43,558 bases of DNA, from assembly GCA_938004375.1 (NCBI GenBank), contig CALKWH010000211.1, positions 1 to 43,558 of the forward strand. The letters run 5' to 3'. Below, piece by piece: positions 24,384-33,486 of the stretch. How positions within the stretch are numbered: position 1 is the stretch's first letter; the number at the start of each line of letters is the position of its first letter. This DNA is from an uncultured Pseudomonadota bacterium. Its GTDB lineage: Bacteria > Myxococcota_A > Polyangia > HGW-17. Made by a program: the position numbers and the translations under genes. The notes under the pieces were generated by a model. The model had not been told where the DNA came from, did not search any database, and saw only the letters and a list, made by a program, of their open reading frames with translations.

Positions 24384-27069
24384 CAAGCTGCAAGAAGAGA
24401 GACCCAGCATCGTGCCCGTGAGCATCTCCGAGGAGATGCAGCGCTCGTTCCTCGACTACTCGATGAGCGTCATCGTCTCCCGCGCGCTGCCCGACGTGCG
24501 CGACGGCCTCAAGCCCGTGCACCGGCGCATCCTGTACACGATGCACCTTTTGAAGAACTCCCCCACGGGACCATATAAGAAAAGCGCGCGCATCGTCGGC
24601 GACACCATGGGCCGCTTCCACCCGCACGGCGACTTGGCCATCTACGACGCCCTCGTGCGGCTCTCCCAGCCGTTCTCCATGCGGTACCCGGTGGTGGACG
24701 GCCAGGGCAACTTCGGCTCCATCGACGGTGATCCTCCCGCGGCCATGCGCTACACCGAGGTGCGCATGGCGCGCCTCGCCACCGAGATGCTCGCCGACAT
24801 CGAGAAGGAGACCGTCGACTTCATCCCGAACTACGACGACAAGGAGATGGAGCCGTCGGTGCTGCCGACCCGCTTCCCCTGCCTGCTCGTCAACGGCGCC
24901 TCCGGCATCGCGGTGGGCATGGCCACCAACATCCCGCCCCACAACATGACCGAGATCGTCAACGCCCTGATCGCGCTTCTGAAGGAGCCCGGGCTCGACG
25001 TGCGGGACCTTCTGCAGTACGTGCACGGCCCGGACTTCCCCACCGGCGGGACCATCCTGGGGCGCGCGGGCATCGTCGACGCCTTCCGCACGGGCCGCGG
25101 GCGCATCACCATGCGCGGCCGGGTCGAGATCGAGGAGCTCAAGAACGACCGCCAGGCGTTGGTCATCACCGAGATCCCCTACCAGGTCAACAAGGCCCAG
25201 CTCATCGAGCGCATCGCCGAGCTGGTCAAGGAGAAGGTCATCGACGGGATCTCGGACATCCGCGACGAGAGCGACAAGGACGGCATCCGGGTGGTGGTGT
25301 TCGTCAAGCGCGAGGCCGTGGCCGACATCGTGCTGAACAACCTCTACAAGCACACCCAGCTGCAGACCAACTTCAGCGTGAACATGATCGCCATCGTCGA
25401 CGGCCGCCCGCGGCTGCTCAACCTCAAGGACCTGCTCGAGAAGTTCCTCGAGCACCGCCGCCAGGTGATCATCCGGCGCAGCGAGTTCGAGCTGCGCGAG
25501 GCGATGGAGAAGCGGGAGATCGTCGAGGGCCTGGGCGTGGCCTCCATGGACATCGACCGCGTGATCGAACTGATCCGCACCTCCAAGGACGCCGACGAGG
25601 CCCGCGGCCGCCTGCAGGCCCACGACTTCACCGGCCTGGGGGCCTTCCTCGAGCGCGCCGGCTTCAACGCCGAAGAGGTGGCCCGGGCCGACGCCCACTA
25701 CCGGCTCACCGAGCGCCAGGCGCAGGCCATCCTCGACATGCGCCTGCAGCGCCTGACCGGCCTGCAGCAGGAGAAGCTCGCCGGCGAGTACCGGCAGCTC
25801 ACCGACCAGATCCGCCACCTCGAGGCGCTGCTCGCCAGCGAGGAGCTCCTGCGGGAATTGATGATCGCCGAGCTCACGGAGATCCGCGAGAAATACGGCG
25901 ACGAGCGCAAGACCGAGATCCTGGAGGACAGCGGCGATCTGGACACCGAGGACCTGATCGAGGACGTGCCCCTGATCCTCACCTTCACCCGCAGCGGCTA
26001 CATCAAGACCATGCCGGTGGACATGTTCCGCGCCCAGGGGCGCGGCGGAAAGGGGAAGCGGGGTGCCCAGCTGCGCGACGACGACGACGTGGTCACGCAC
26101 ATCCTCGCGCTCACCGCCCGGTCGACGGTGCTGTTCTTCACCAACACCGGGCGGGTCTTCAAGGAGAAGGCCTACTGCCTGCCCAAGTCCGGGCCCACGT
26201 CCTGCGGGCGGCCGCTGGTGAACTTCCTGCGGCTGCAGGAGCACGAGCGCGTGGTGGCCATGATGCCGGTGCCCGCCATCGAGAGCGGGTACTACATCTT
26301 CTTCGCCACCCGCCGGGGCGTCGTGAAGAAGACCGAGTTGATGTACTACTCCAACATCAACCAGAACGGCATCATCGCCGTGTCCATCGACGAGGGGGAC
26401 GACCTGATCGACGCGCGGCTGACCACCGGGGGCCACGACGTGCTGCTGGCCACCCACACCGGCCTGGTCGCCCGCTTCCCGGAGACCGACGTGCGGCCCA
26501 TGGGGCGCGCGGCCCGGGGCGTGCGGGGCATCGGCCTGCGGGGCCTGGACCACGTGGTGTCCCTGGCCATCCTCGACCCGGACGAGCACGAGAAGACCGT
26601 GCTCTCGATCTCCGAGCGCGGCTTCGGCAAGCGCTCGCCGGCGCCGGACTTCTCCGTGCATCACCGGGGCGGCAAGGGGTTGTTGGGCATCCGCACCAAC
26701 GAGCGCAACGGCTTTTTGGCGGCCGCCAAGGTCGTCTCCGAGGGGGATCACCTCATCGCGCTGACCGAGAAGGGCAACCTGATCCGGGTCGCCATCTCCC
26801 AGATTCGCGTGATCAGCCGCCTGACCATGGGCTTCACCATCATGAAACTGCCGGCTGACGACACGATCCGCGACATCACCATCCTGCCGGCCGAGCACAT
26901 CCGGCCCGAGGAGGCCGACGAGGTCACCGAGGTCGCCGGCGACGGCGCCGGGAACGGACCCGAGGAGGGCCTGGACGAGGAATTGGGCGTGCCCGAAGGG
27001 ACCGCCGAGGGCCACTCCGCCGGGGATGAACCGGAGGAAACCCCGCCCGGTCCCCCCGAGACGCCCTGA
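24376..27069 (+). CDS. gyrA: DNA gyrase subunit A
   Basis: GyrA is the DNA-cleaving subunit of gyrase, which introduces negative supercoils with GyrB. The 897-residue protein has the catalytic Tyr126 in AAMRYTE and the breakage-reunion core. The C-terminal beta-pinwheel carries the GyrA-box-like QGRGGKG (554-560; consensus QRRGGKG), which argues against ParC. In the quinolone-determining region the sequence is [10 protein letters not shown]: Leu87 stands where E. coli has Ser83, while Asp91 (E. coli Asp87) is kept. Hydrophobic residues at this Ser are a classic fluoroquinolone-resistance change. The C-terminus has an acidic Glu/Gly/Pro-rich tail (about 850-897). The ATG overlaps the HD-GYP gene by 8 bp. 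Confidence 0.95.
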   Translation: MSDKLQEERPSIVPVSISEEMQRSFLDYSMSVIVSRALPDVRDGLKPVHRRILYTMHLLKNSPTGPYKKSARIVGDTMGRFHPHGDLAIYDALVRLSQPFSMRYPVVDGQGNFGSIDGDPPAAMRYTEVRMARLATEMLADIEKETVDFIPNYDDKEMEPSVLPTRFPCLLVNGASGIAVGMATNIPPHNMTEIVNALIALLKEPGLDVRDLLQYVHGPDFPTGGTILGRAGIVDAFRTGRGRITMRGRVEIEELKNDRQALVITEIPYQVNKAQLIERIAELVKEKVIDGISDIRDESDKDGIRVVVFVKREAVADIVLNNLYKHTQLQTNFSVNMIAIVDGRPRLLNLKDLLEKFLEHRRQVIIRRSEFELREAMEKREIVEGLGVASMDIDRVIELIRTSKDADEARGRLQAHDFTGLGAFLERAGFNAEEVARADAHYRLTERQAQAILDMRLQRLTGLQQEKLAGEYRQLTDQIRHLEALLASEELLRELMIAELTEIREKYGDERKTEILEDSGDLDTEDLIEDVPLILTFTRSGYIKTMPVDMFRAQGRGGKGKRGAQLRDDDDVVTHILALTARSTVLFFTNTGRVFKEKAYCLPKSGPTSCGRPLVNFLRLQEHERVVAMMPVPAIESGYYIFFATRRGVVKKTELMYYSNINQNGIIAVSIDEGDDLIDARLTTGGHDVLLATHTGLVARFPETDVRPMGRAARGVRGIGLRGLDHVVSLAILDPDEHEKTVLSISERGFGKRSPAPDFSVHHRGGKGLLGIRTNERNGFLAAAKVVSEGDHLIALTEKGNLIRVAISQIRVISRLTMGFTIMKLPADDTIRDITILPAEHIRPEEADEVTEVAGDGAGNGPEEGLDEELGVPEGTAEGHSAGDEPEETPPGPPETP

Positions 27070-27088
27070 TCCCGTGAGGCATTTCCGT

Positions 27089-27117
27089 TTGCATTGCCGC
27101 TGAAAATTTTCTATTGT
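27089..27117 (+). promoter_or_regulatory. Candidate promoter after gyrA
   Basis: TTGCAT (27089-27094), a 17-bp spacer and TATTGT (27112-27117) sit in an AT-rich patch between gyrA and the AtpZ-like gene. They would drive the AtpZ-YihY-CPBP genes independently of gyrA. Confidence 0.4.
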
Positions 27118-27165
27118 CCGATCGGTCGTCGGGCCAACCAACCGCTCCGAATCGCAGGTGATGCC

Positions 27166-27411
27166 TTGAAGACGAACACGCTGTTGTCACGAATCTCGCT
27201 GGCCGGGCTGGAGCTCGGCATCGCCGTGGCCGTGGGCGTGGTCGGTGGGCTGTACCTCGATCGCCGCCTCGACACCAGCCCGTGGCTGATGCTCCTGGGC
27301 GTGCTGCTGGGCGTGGGCTCGGGCTTCTACAACCTGTACCGCCTGGCCCTCGCGCAGTCAGATGATGACGTAGACGGGCCTGACGGCGGGGACGGGGGGA
27401 AGCCCCGGTGA
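27166..27411 (+). CDS. atpZ: AtpZ/AtpI-family small membrane protein
   Basis: An 81-residue protein with two transmembrane helices (about 13-32 and 42-62). It matches the AtpZ/'ATPase gene 1' pattern: LAGLELGIAVAVGVVGGLYL, then LDRRLDTSPWLMLLGVLLG and GFYNLYRLA. The family is usually encoded at the head of atp operons and helps F1Fo ATP synthase assembly or Mg2+ transport. Here no atp gene is nearby. The start is taken as TTG 27166, preceded by AGGTGA; a TTG at 27094 lies inside the predicted promoter. The acidic Gly/Asp tail is short. The stop overlaps the next gene's GTG start. Confidence 0.65.
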   Translation: MKTNTLLSRISLAGLELGIAVAVGVVGGLYLDRRLDTSPWLMLLGVLLGVGSGFYNLYRLALAQSDDDVDGPDGGDGGKPR

Positions 27412-28988
27412 TCCCCCTCTCGCGCATCCGACGCCGGTTGGGACGGCCGCTGTACCAGTTCCACCCGGTGGTGCGCTGGCTGGTGGCCACCTATCGTTTC
27501 ATGGTCCACGTCGTCCGCCTGTGGGATCAGCGCGACTGCTTCCGCATGGCGAGCTCGCTCGCGTTCGAGAGCCTGTTCTCGCTGGTGCCGCTGGCCGCCC
27601 TGAGCCTGTGGTTCATCGACGCCCTGGGCCAGAGCGAGCACGTCTCCGCCCTCGCCAACTACGTCGGCCGCCAGCTCTTCCCTTCCTTCGGCATCGAAGC
27701 CATCTCCATGATCCGCAAGCTGGCCTCCCGCATCCGGGGCGAGTACCTGGGGACCGTCGGTGCCGTCTTCACCCTCGTCATCAGCGTGTGGGTGTTCGTC
27801 TCGGTCGAGAGCGCGCTCAACGCTCTCTGGGGGACCCGGGAGAAGCGGCCGTTCTTCCACCAGTTCTCCACCTACTGGACGCTGGCCAGCCTGTTGCCGC
27901 TCATGGCCATCCTGGTGTTCCTGCGCCGCACCGATTTCCCCGTGCTCTCGAGCATCTGGCTCGGGCACCTGCTGCTCATCTTTTTCTTTTTCCTGGTCAA
28001 CAAGCTGGTGCCCACCCCCTTCGTCAAGGCCTCGGCTGCCCTGGTGGGAGCGCTGGTCTCGTTCGCCCTGTTCCAGATCGCCCGCGAGCTGGTCTCGCGC
28101 TATTTCACGAGCAAGTACTTTGGCATCTACGGGGAGATCGGCGTGCTCTTCCTGGTGCTGATGTGGATCTACTACATCTGGCTGATCCTGTTGCTGGGGT
28201 CGGCCATCTCGTACGTGGTCCAGCGGTTCTCCTATCTCGAGGCCCGGCGCATCACCGAGAGCCGGTGGGCGGTCTTCCCGGGCGAGCCCATCGCCTGGCG
28301 GGCCTGGTCCGTGCTGGACTTCATGTACCACAACCGCGAGCTGCACGACGCGCAGTCCCTGGCGCTGGCCCTCGGGGACACGCCGGCCATGATCGAGCGC
28401 ATCTGCGCCCGGATGGCCGAGGAGGGGCTGCTGTTCGCCGTGGACGGACAATACGGCCTGGTCATCGAGGACGCCCGGAAGATCACCGTCTCCCGGGTGG
28501 CCCGTGCGTTTGCCCAGCCCATCCATGGCGAGGTGGGCGGCTCCACCGTGATCTGGCAGGAGCTCTCGGACGCGTTCATGCAGGTGGGCGAGAGCGTGAA
28601 CCTGGTCACCTCCCCCGAGGAGTTCGCCGACGTGCGGGATCTGTTCGAGACGGCGCCGCGCAAGGGGACCGGACCGCTGCCGACCCTCAAGACCCCGTCC
28701 GACGGCGTGCCGAGGCTCGTCCCGAAGGACCGCATGGGGACGCCGGAGGAGGAAGAGGTGTCGGAGATGATTTCGCCGGCAAGGAAGCCGGACGCGGTCG
28801 AGCCGCCGGACGCGGTCGAGAAACCGGACGCGGTCGAGCCGCCGGACGCGGTCGAGCCGCCGGACGCGGTCGAGCCGTCGGACGCGGTCGGGAGACCGGA
28901 CGGGAACGAAAAGTCACCGCCGGCCGCCGGTCGCGCGCTGGATCTCGCCCCCCTGTTCGATCCGGGCCGCGGCAAGCCCCGCGGGTGA
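27408..28988 (+). CDS. YihY/BrkB-family membrane protein with winged-helix-like domain and repeat tail
   Basis: A 526-residue inner-membrane protein of the YihY family (once misnamed ribonuclease BN). About six transmembrane helices lie in residues 45-285, with the family-typical RMASSLAFESLFSLVPL near the start and GIYGEIGVLFLVLMWIYYIW in the last third. Residues about 290-380 resemble the cytoplasmic winged-helix-like extension found in many proteobacterial members. The tail (about 440-526) is low complexity, with seven PDAVEP-type hexapeptides. The function of the family is unsettled. It starts with GTG 27408, overlapping the AtpZ-like stop by 4 bp, and is followed 7 bp later by the CPBP protease gene. 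Confidence 0.85.
   Translation: MIPLSRIRRRLGRPLYQFHPVVRWLVATYRFMVHVVRLWDQRDCFRMASSLAFESLFSLVPLAALSLWFIDALGQSEHVSALANYVGRQLFPSFGIEAISMIRKLASRIRGEYLGTVGAVFTLVISVWVFVSVESALNALWGTREKRPFFHQFSTYWTLASLLPLMAILVFLRRTDFPVLSSIWLGHLLLIFFFFLVNKLVPTPFVKASAALVGALVSFALFQIARELVSRYFTSKYFGIYGEIGVLFLVLMWIYYIWLILLLGSAISYVVQRFSYLEARRITESRWAVFPGEPIAWRAWSVLDFMYHNRELHDAQSLALALGDTPAMIERICARMAEEGLLFAVDGQYGLVIEDARKITVSRVARAFAQPIHGEVGGSTVIWQELSDAFMQVGESVNLVTSPEEFADVRDLFETAPRKGTGPLPTLKTPSDGVPRLVPKDRMGTPEEEEVSEMISPARKPDAVEPPDAVEKPDAVEPPDAVEPPDAVEPSDAVGRPDGNEKSPPAAGRALDLAPLFDPGRGKPRG
28788..28913 (+). repeat. 18-bp tandem repeat encoding PDAVEP
   Basis: Seven in-frame 18-bp units of the form ccggacgcggtcgag plus one variable codon encode PDAVEP, PDAVEK, PDAVEP, PDAVEP, PDAVEP, SDAVGR and PDGNEK. 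The central units are near identical and the last two are degenerate. Confidence 0.93.
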
Positions 28989-28995
28989 GCGGCCC

Positions 28996-29556
28996 GTGAG
29001 CGTCGATCCCCTTCCCGGACCCTCGGTCGCCGGGGCCCTGTGGGTCCTTCTCGCGTACTCCTTGTTCATCGTGGGCGCCGGCCTCGTGGCTGCCCTCAAC
29101 GCCCGGTACTGGGGCGCCCCCCTGGTACCGGTGGCCGGTGGAACCCCCTGGGCCGGCGTCGCGGCGGTGGCCCTGGCGGCGCTCGTCGTCGGGACCAACT
29201 CTCTGGCCGTCCGCTGGCGGCCCCTGGGGGAGGTGCAGGCGGAGCTGGCGTCCGCGGTCCGTCCGCTGCTGGGCCTGGGGCCGTGGCCGCTGGCGCTGGT
29301 CTCGGGGGTGGCCGAGGAGTGGGTCTTCCGCGGGATCCTGATGCCGTTCGTCGGGCTGTGGTTTCAGGGGCTCGTCTTCGGCGTCCTGCACTGGCCCGCT
29401 GTCCGCAGGCTGTGGCCGTGGACTCTGTGGGCGGTCGTCATGGGTTGGCTGCTGGGCGCGCTCACCGAGTACGCCGGCGCCCTCTGGCCCGCCATGCTGA
29501 CCCACGCGCTGATCAACGGCCTCTCCCTGACACGGCTGTCGAAAATGCCCCCCTGA
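28996..29556 (+). CDS. CPBP (CAAX-like) intramembrane metalloprotease
   Basis: A 186-residue membrane protein with four or more hydrophobic helices. The CPBP/Abi family motifs are present: EEWVFRG (motif 1, EExxxR), FGVLHWP (motif 2, FxxxH) and LTHALINGLSL (motif 3, HxxxN/D-like). Family members are glutamate-type or metal-dependent intramembrane proteases, linked elsewhere to prenyl-protein processing, bacteriocin self-immunity or scaffold roles. The start is GTG at 28996, 7 bp after the YihY-like stop. No bacteriocin genes are nearby, so immunity is unlikely. The substrate is unknown. Confidence 0.85.
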   Translation: MSVDPLPGPSVAGALWVLLAYSLFIVGAGLVAALNARYWGAPLVPVAGGTPWAGVAAVALAALVVGTNSLAVRWRPLGEVQAELASAVRPLLGLGPWPLALVSGVAEEWVFRGILMPFVGLWFQGLVFGVLHWPAVRRLWPWTLWAVVMGWLLGALTEYAGALWPAMLTHALINGLSLTRLSKMPP

Positions 29557-29558
29557 CG

Positions 29559-29567
29559 TGCTATCCT
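29559..29567 (+). promoter_or_regulatory. Extended -10 element, possible leaderless start
   Basis: TGCTATCCT (TG, one base, TATCCT) lies just before the ATG at 29575. The predicted start would fall at or within a base or two of the ATG. No Shine-Dalgarno sequence precedes that ATG and no -35 at normal spacing was found. Confidence 0.35.
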
Positions 29568-29574
29568 GCCGCCC

Positions 29575-30498
29575 ATGTGGTGGACGCTCGCGATCTGGAT
29601 CCTGCTGCCCGGCGCCGAGGGTTGGGAGTTCACCGTGCGCGGCGCGTGCCGGTTCGAGCCCGCGCGCGACGGCGCGGTGATCGTCGACGCGGCCGACGGG
29701 CGGCCCCTGCCGGCCCTGGTCGTCGAGGTGGGTGACGGCGCCACCGCGAAATCGGACGCGCGGGGCCGAGTGTCCTTCTCGGGCCGGGGCTGGGTCGTCC
29801 TGCGACACCCGGGATCGGAGCTGCATCATCCCTGCTGGGCGCTGGTGCCGTTTCCGGCCGGGGGCGCGCAGGGCGGCCGGTTTTCCTGGCGGTGGATGGG
29901 GCCCATGGTCGGCCTGGTGCTGATCCTCGTCGCCCTATTCCCGGTGGTCCGAGCGCGTTGGCGCCGCCGCGGCAAGAAGCGGGAGGTGCCGCCGCCCGAG
30001 GAGGCGCCCGAGCTCGAGTTTGCACCGCCCGCCTCCCGCACCTTCGTGCCCTGGCGTCGCCCGGGGTTCCATGGCCAGGTTCAGGTGTGGGAGAGCGGCC
30101 GTCCGCTGGCCGGAGTCGTCGTCACCTGGCAGGAGCATGGCGCTGCGGGCCGCGCCGAGACGGACGACGAGGGCCGGTTCTTCCTGCCCGCAGCCGCGGT
30201 CGAGGTCCGCTTCGAGAAGGCCGGCTTTCACGTCGTCTCCCTGGCGCGCCCCCGGGGCCAGATCCTGGTGCGCCTCATGAGCCTGCCGGTGCGCGCCCTG
30301 TGGCTGCTGCGCCAGGTCTGCCGCCGCTACGATCGGGAGCGCTACGCCAAGCTCTCCCCGCGTCAGGCGCTGGCCGCCCGTATCCCGCCGCCCGAGCGCA
30401 TCGAGCGCCTGGAGCGGCTGGCCTATGCGGGGGAGGCGCCCGCCGAGGGGGAGCTCGAGGCCTTGGAGCGCGAGCTGGCGCCGGACGCGGAGGGGTGA
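29575..30498 (+). CDS. Membrane protein with carboxypeptidase-regulatory-like segments
   Basis: I do not recognise a named family for this 307-residue protein. A short hydrophobic N-terminus (about 1-16) could be a signal peptide. Residues about 35-85 and 160-220 both look like small beta-sandwich 'carboxypeptidase regulatory-like' units (GRPLPALVVEV then DARGRVSF; GRPLAGVVVTW then DDEGRFFLP). They flank one transmembrane helix (about 107-126) followed by Arg/Lys-rich residues. One unit would therefore be outside and the other in the cytoplasm. The C-terminal 80 residues are helical and charged. No ribosome site is visible before the ATG. Confidence 0.6.
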   Translation: MWWTLAIWILLPGAEGWEFTVRGACRFEPARDGAVIVDAADGRPLPALVVEVGDGATAKSDARGRVSFSGRGWVVLRHPGSELHHPCWALVPFPAGGAQGGRFSWRWMGPMVGLVLILVALFPVVRARWRRRGKKREVPPPEEAPELEFAPPASRTFVPWRRPGFHGQVQVWESGRPLAGVVVTWQEHGAAGRAETDDEGRFFLPAAAVEVRFEKAGFHVVSLARPRGQILVRLMSLPVRALWLLRQVCRRYDRERYAKLSPRQALAARIPPPERIERLERLAYAGEAPAEGELEALERELAPDAEG

Positions 30499-30558
30499 GG
30501 TTTGACGCTACTTGACAGACGCCTCAAACATCGTCAATCCTGACTCACGGAGGTGCCC

Positions 30559-31275
30559 ATGCGCTCATCCCGAATCCTGCCGGTGCTGTCGCTCCTCGTG
30601 CTCTCCGGCTGCTACGCCGAACTGTGGGCCGGCGCGTATCCCCTCACCCGCGGGGAGCGGACCTACGAGGGGGAATCCACCGCCACGGACGGACCGCTGA
30701 GTTATTCGGTGGGGGTGGCCGTGGGCGTGTGGTTCGATCATTATGGGGTGGGCGTGGGGTACGCCCCCCACGATCTCGCCCCCGAGGCCGTGGTGTCGTG
30801 GGTGGACGAAGAGAAGGGACAGACCACCGTGCGCGCGGACCAGCTCCGGGTGGACGTGGATCTGCCGACGAAGCGGGGGAACCCCTGGTTCTATCCCCGC
30901 GCCACGCTCGTGTACGGGGGCGTCAGCGCGGTGGACCGCTGCGTCAGCGGTGACAGTCCCTGCACGAACCGCGTCTCCTACGACACCACGGGGAAGAATG
31001 TCTACCTCGGCCTCACCGCCACGCTGTTCTCCCGCAACTTCTCCGTCTCGGCCGGCCCGGCGTACCTGAGCTACCGTCACGACTCGACCCCCGACCCCGG
31101 GCGGATGCCTGCGCGGGACTTCACCGCGGTGGGCGTCCAGATCCGGCTGCAGGTGGTCTTCCGCATGGGCCTCGAGTTCTTCCAGTTCTACACGCCGTCG
31201 CTGATCCGGCCGATCCCGGCGGGCCTGAGCCACAAGTGCCGGCCTTTTGCCACCGAGAAGGACTGCTATCCATAG
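30559..31275 (+). CDS. Predicted lipoprotein, unknown function
   Basis: A 238-residue lipoprotein: the signal peptide ends VLSGC with Cys18. The rest alternates polar and hydrophobic strand-like stretches (for example SVGVAVGVWFDHYGVGVGYA, NVYLGLTATLF), which suggests a small barrel or beta-sandwich facing the outer membrane. It ends in a Cys-containing tail (HKCRPFATEKDCYP). ATG 30559 follows ACGGAGG at good spacing; a GTG two codons upstream is less likely. The direct repeat TTGACGCTACTTGACAGACG (30502-30521) lies just upstream and may include a -35, but no good -10 was found. It is convergent with the ABC operon, with a 15-bp gap. Confidence 0.65.
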   Translation: MRSSRILPVLSLLVLSGCYAELWAGAYPLTRGERTYEGESTATDGPLSYSVGVAVGVWFDHYGVGVGYAPHDLAPEAVVSWVDEEKGQTTVRADQLRVDVDLPTKRGNPWFYPRATLVYGGVSAVDRCVSGDSPCTNRVSYDTTGKNVYLGLTATLFSRNFSVSAGPAYLSYRHDSTPDPGRMPARDFTAVGVQIRLQVVFRMGLEFFQFYTPSLIRPIPAGLSHKCRPFATEKDCYP

Positions 31276-31290
31276 CCGACGCCGCGCAGG

Positions 31291-33486
31291 TCAGGGCACG
31301 GCGAACAGGGAGAGGAAGGACGCGGGCAAGAGCGAGCGGCCCGGGAGCCCCGCGCGGGCCAGGAGCAAATAGCCGGGGGTCGGGGTCCCCGTGGACGGAG
31401 TCCCGGGAGTCGCGGTCCCGGCGGTCGGGGTCCCGCCGGACGGGGTTCCGGCGGGGTTGATCCCGGCGTAGGCTTCGAGACAGAACGCCTGCGGGAGCCC
31501 GAGATCCGAGGTGAAGGACAGGCGGATCGGGCAGTCGGGGATCGTCCCCAGATCCCAGGGTGATGCCTCGTCGAGCGCCTTTCCCAGCCGCACCAGGAAG
31601 GCGCCCGCCGCGTCGGCCGGCAGGAGTTTCTTTCCTTCGGGGGCGGTCCACAGCCAGGCGGAGTCGCGCCGCTCGAGCTCGATCGTGCGGCCGTCGGCGA
31701 AGCGGAACACGGCTCCCCGGGCCCGGGCGAGCTCCCAGGCCGGCCGGTGGGGGAGGAAATGGGGCTGCAGCAGGAAGCCCTCGTCGGCCGCCGACAGGCG
31801 CAGGGCGGTCTTCGGTCCGTCGCCGAGGGCGCGGCTCACGCCCGCCGTGGGGTCGACCCACAACCGGATGGAACTGCCGTCTGTGCGCGTGAGGGTCCAC
31901 AGCACGGCCGGCCGGGAAGGGATGGCGGACTCCACGGGGGCGGACTCGGTCGTCCCGGGAGCGTCGGCGCGCAGGGCCAGCAGCCGGGGGATCACCTCGG
32001 TGACGAGCTCGGGCGGATAGGGCAGATCCAGGGGCTCGAGGGCGCGCCAGGTACCGTCGGCCTCCCGCACCCAGGTCTCGCGGAAGCCTTCGGCCGCGCG
32101 CTGGATCTTTACGACGTCGTCGTGGGGGAACACGCGCCGGTCGCGCCACCAGACGGGATCGGGGCGCACCAACTCGAACAGGTCCTTCGGGATCCGGGCC
32201 CGGCGCCGCTCCCCCTGGCGCACGGCATAGAAAGCGTCCCCGATGGCCATCACGTGGAAATAGAACTCGTGTTCTCCCTGCCGGAGGAACACCTGGGTGT
32301 CGGCCTGGTCCGTGGGCAGGAGCGGCTCGAGCCCGAGCACGTTGGACGAGGTCCATCGCTCGATGAGCCCGGCGCAGGTCGCGGCGTCGGCGGGAGTGCC
32401 GTCCTCGAAGGTCCAGCCCTTCTCACCCCGGGCGAGGCGCAGCGCGGGTGAGCCCCGATGGCGCAGCTCGATGCGGTCCCAAGTTCCCCCGCCGTCAGAC
32501 GGGGGAACCAGGCGCGGCTCCAACAGCGCCGGCAGCGTCGGGACCAGGCGGGCCCAGGCCCGGGCCGCGACGCACCCCGCGAGCCAGCGGCCGTCCTGCC
32601 GGGCCACGGCGAGCTCCCCCTCGGGGCAGGCGCCGGCGACCCGGGCGAGCCGCCAGGTGCGTCCCTCGTGGGTGAAGGAAAAATCGACCAGGGAGGGCCA
32701 CGTGGCGGGGGCGGGCAAGAGCCGGCGGAAGGAGAGCTCGCGCAGGTCGGAGAGCAGCCGGACCACGGCGGGGGTGTGCAACAAGTGGGCGTGGGTGCCC
32801 GGGATGTACCAGTAGTCGCCGTCCCGGCGGAGGCGGTAACGACGCTCGCCCTCGGCGGTGACGACCGTGACCGAGAGCTCGCCGGCCCCGGTGGGATCCC
32901 GCACCAGGAGGCGGCGGGTGACCAGGCTCTCGGGGGCGGGGAACAACTGATCCGCCGGGAAGGAGGGCACCAGGAACCGCTGGTCCCCGGCCTCGACCAC
33001 GGCGTCGGCCCCGGCGGCGTGCCAGACCAGGGTGCGCCGGGCGCCGGCGGCGGACACGATCAGGCGCCCCACGGGGCGGAAGTCCGGCGGGACGCGGCGA
33101 AGCGGCAGACCGCGGGCGCTTTTGAGTCGGTCCAGCAGGGCGAGCACCTGTGTGGGATCGGCCGCGGCGCGGTCCCAGGAGGCGTGGGTCACCTCCCAGC
33201 CCTCGTCCGTGGCCGCGAGCCGGGTGCCGGAGTCGGGCCACTCCAGGGCGTCGATACGGTCGGCGTTTCGGAACACCTCCCGGGGCGTCGCGGGCGCGGT
33301 CGTGCGCCAGAAGAACCAGGCGAGTCCGGCGGCCAGCACCGCGCCGTAGAGCACGACGCGGGTCCAGGGGAGCGCCCGGGGGACGGGGAGCGCGGAAGCG
33401 AACCGCAGTCCTTCGGCGGGGGCGGGGTCCGGGGCGGACTCGTCGGTCGTGGACGTGGAAGGATGAGGGGTGCGTTCGTCGGTCAT
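31291..33486 (-). CDS. DUF4340-domain membrane protein of a Gld-like ABC operon
   Basis: A 731-residue protein: a short Thr/Ser/Pro-rich cytoplasmic N-terminus, one transmembrane helix (about 43-60) and a long extracytoplasmic region. This region contains repeated DUF4340-like units recognisable by W-x-v...D...v..lL..L patterns and TRRLL/VRDP motifs. DUF4340 proteins commonly sit after GldG-type genes in myxobacterial-like genomes, and the previous gene's end overlaps this start (ATGA), so it is part of that ABC complex. Near the C-terminus a Gly-Thr-Pro repeat (bases about 31372-31455) interrupts the domain. ATG 33486 is chosen for the overlap; a longer in-frame start at 33564 is unlikely. 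Molecular role unknown. Confidence 0.75.
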   Translation of the reverse strand: MTDERTPHPSTSTTDESAPDPAPAEGLRFASALPVPRALPWTRVVLYGAVLAAGLAWFFWRTTAPATPREVFRNADRIDALEWPDSGTRLAATDEGWEVTHASWDRAAADPTQVLALLDRLKSARGLPLRRVPPDFRPVGRLIVSAAGARRTLVWHAAGADAVVEAGDQRFLVPSFPADQLFPAPESLVTRRLLVRDPTGAGELSVTVVTAEGERRYRLRRDGDYWYIPGTHAHLLHTPAVVRLLSDLRELSFRRLLPAPATWPSLVDFSFTHEGRTWRLARVAGACPEGELAVARQDGRWLAGCVAARAWARLVPTLPALLEPRLVPPSDGGGTWDRIELRHRGSPALRLARGEKGWTFEDGTPADAATCAGLIERWTSSNVLGLEPLLPTDQADTQVFLRQGEHEFYFHVMAIGDAFYAVRQGERRRARIPKDLFELVRPDPVWWRDRRVFPHDDVVKIQRAAEGFRETWVREADGTWRALEPLDLPYPPELVTEVIPRLLALRADAPGTTESAPVESAIPSRPAVLWTLTRTDGSSIRLWVDPTAGVSRALGDGPKTALRLSAADEGFLLQPHFLPHRPAWELARARGAVFRFADGRTIELERRDSAWLWTAPEGKKLLPADAAGAFLVRLGKALDEASPWDLGTIPDCPIRLSFTSDLGLPQAFCLEAYAGINPAGTPSGGTPTAGTATPGTPSTGTPTPGYLLLARAGLPGRSLLPASFLSLFAVP

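Noticed and set aside
24376..27069. ParC (topoisomerase IV subunit A)
   Set aside because: A GyrA-box-like QGRGGKG and full pinwheel-length C-terminus favour GyrA.
28996..29556. Bacteriocin immunity role for the CPBP protease
   Set aside because: No bacteriocin precursor, modification or export genes are adjacent.
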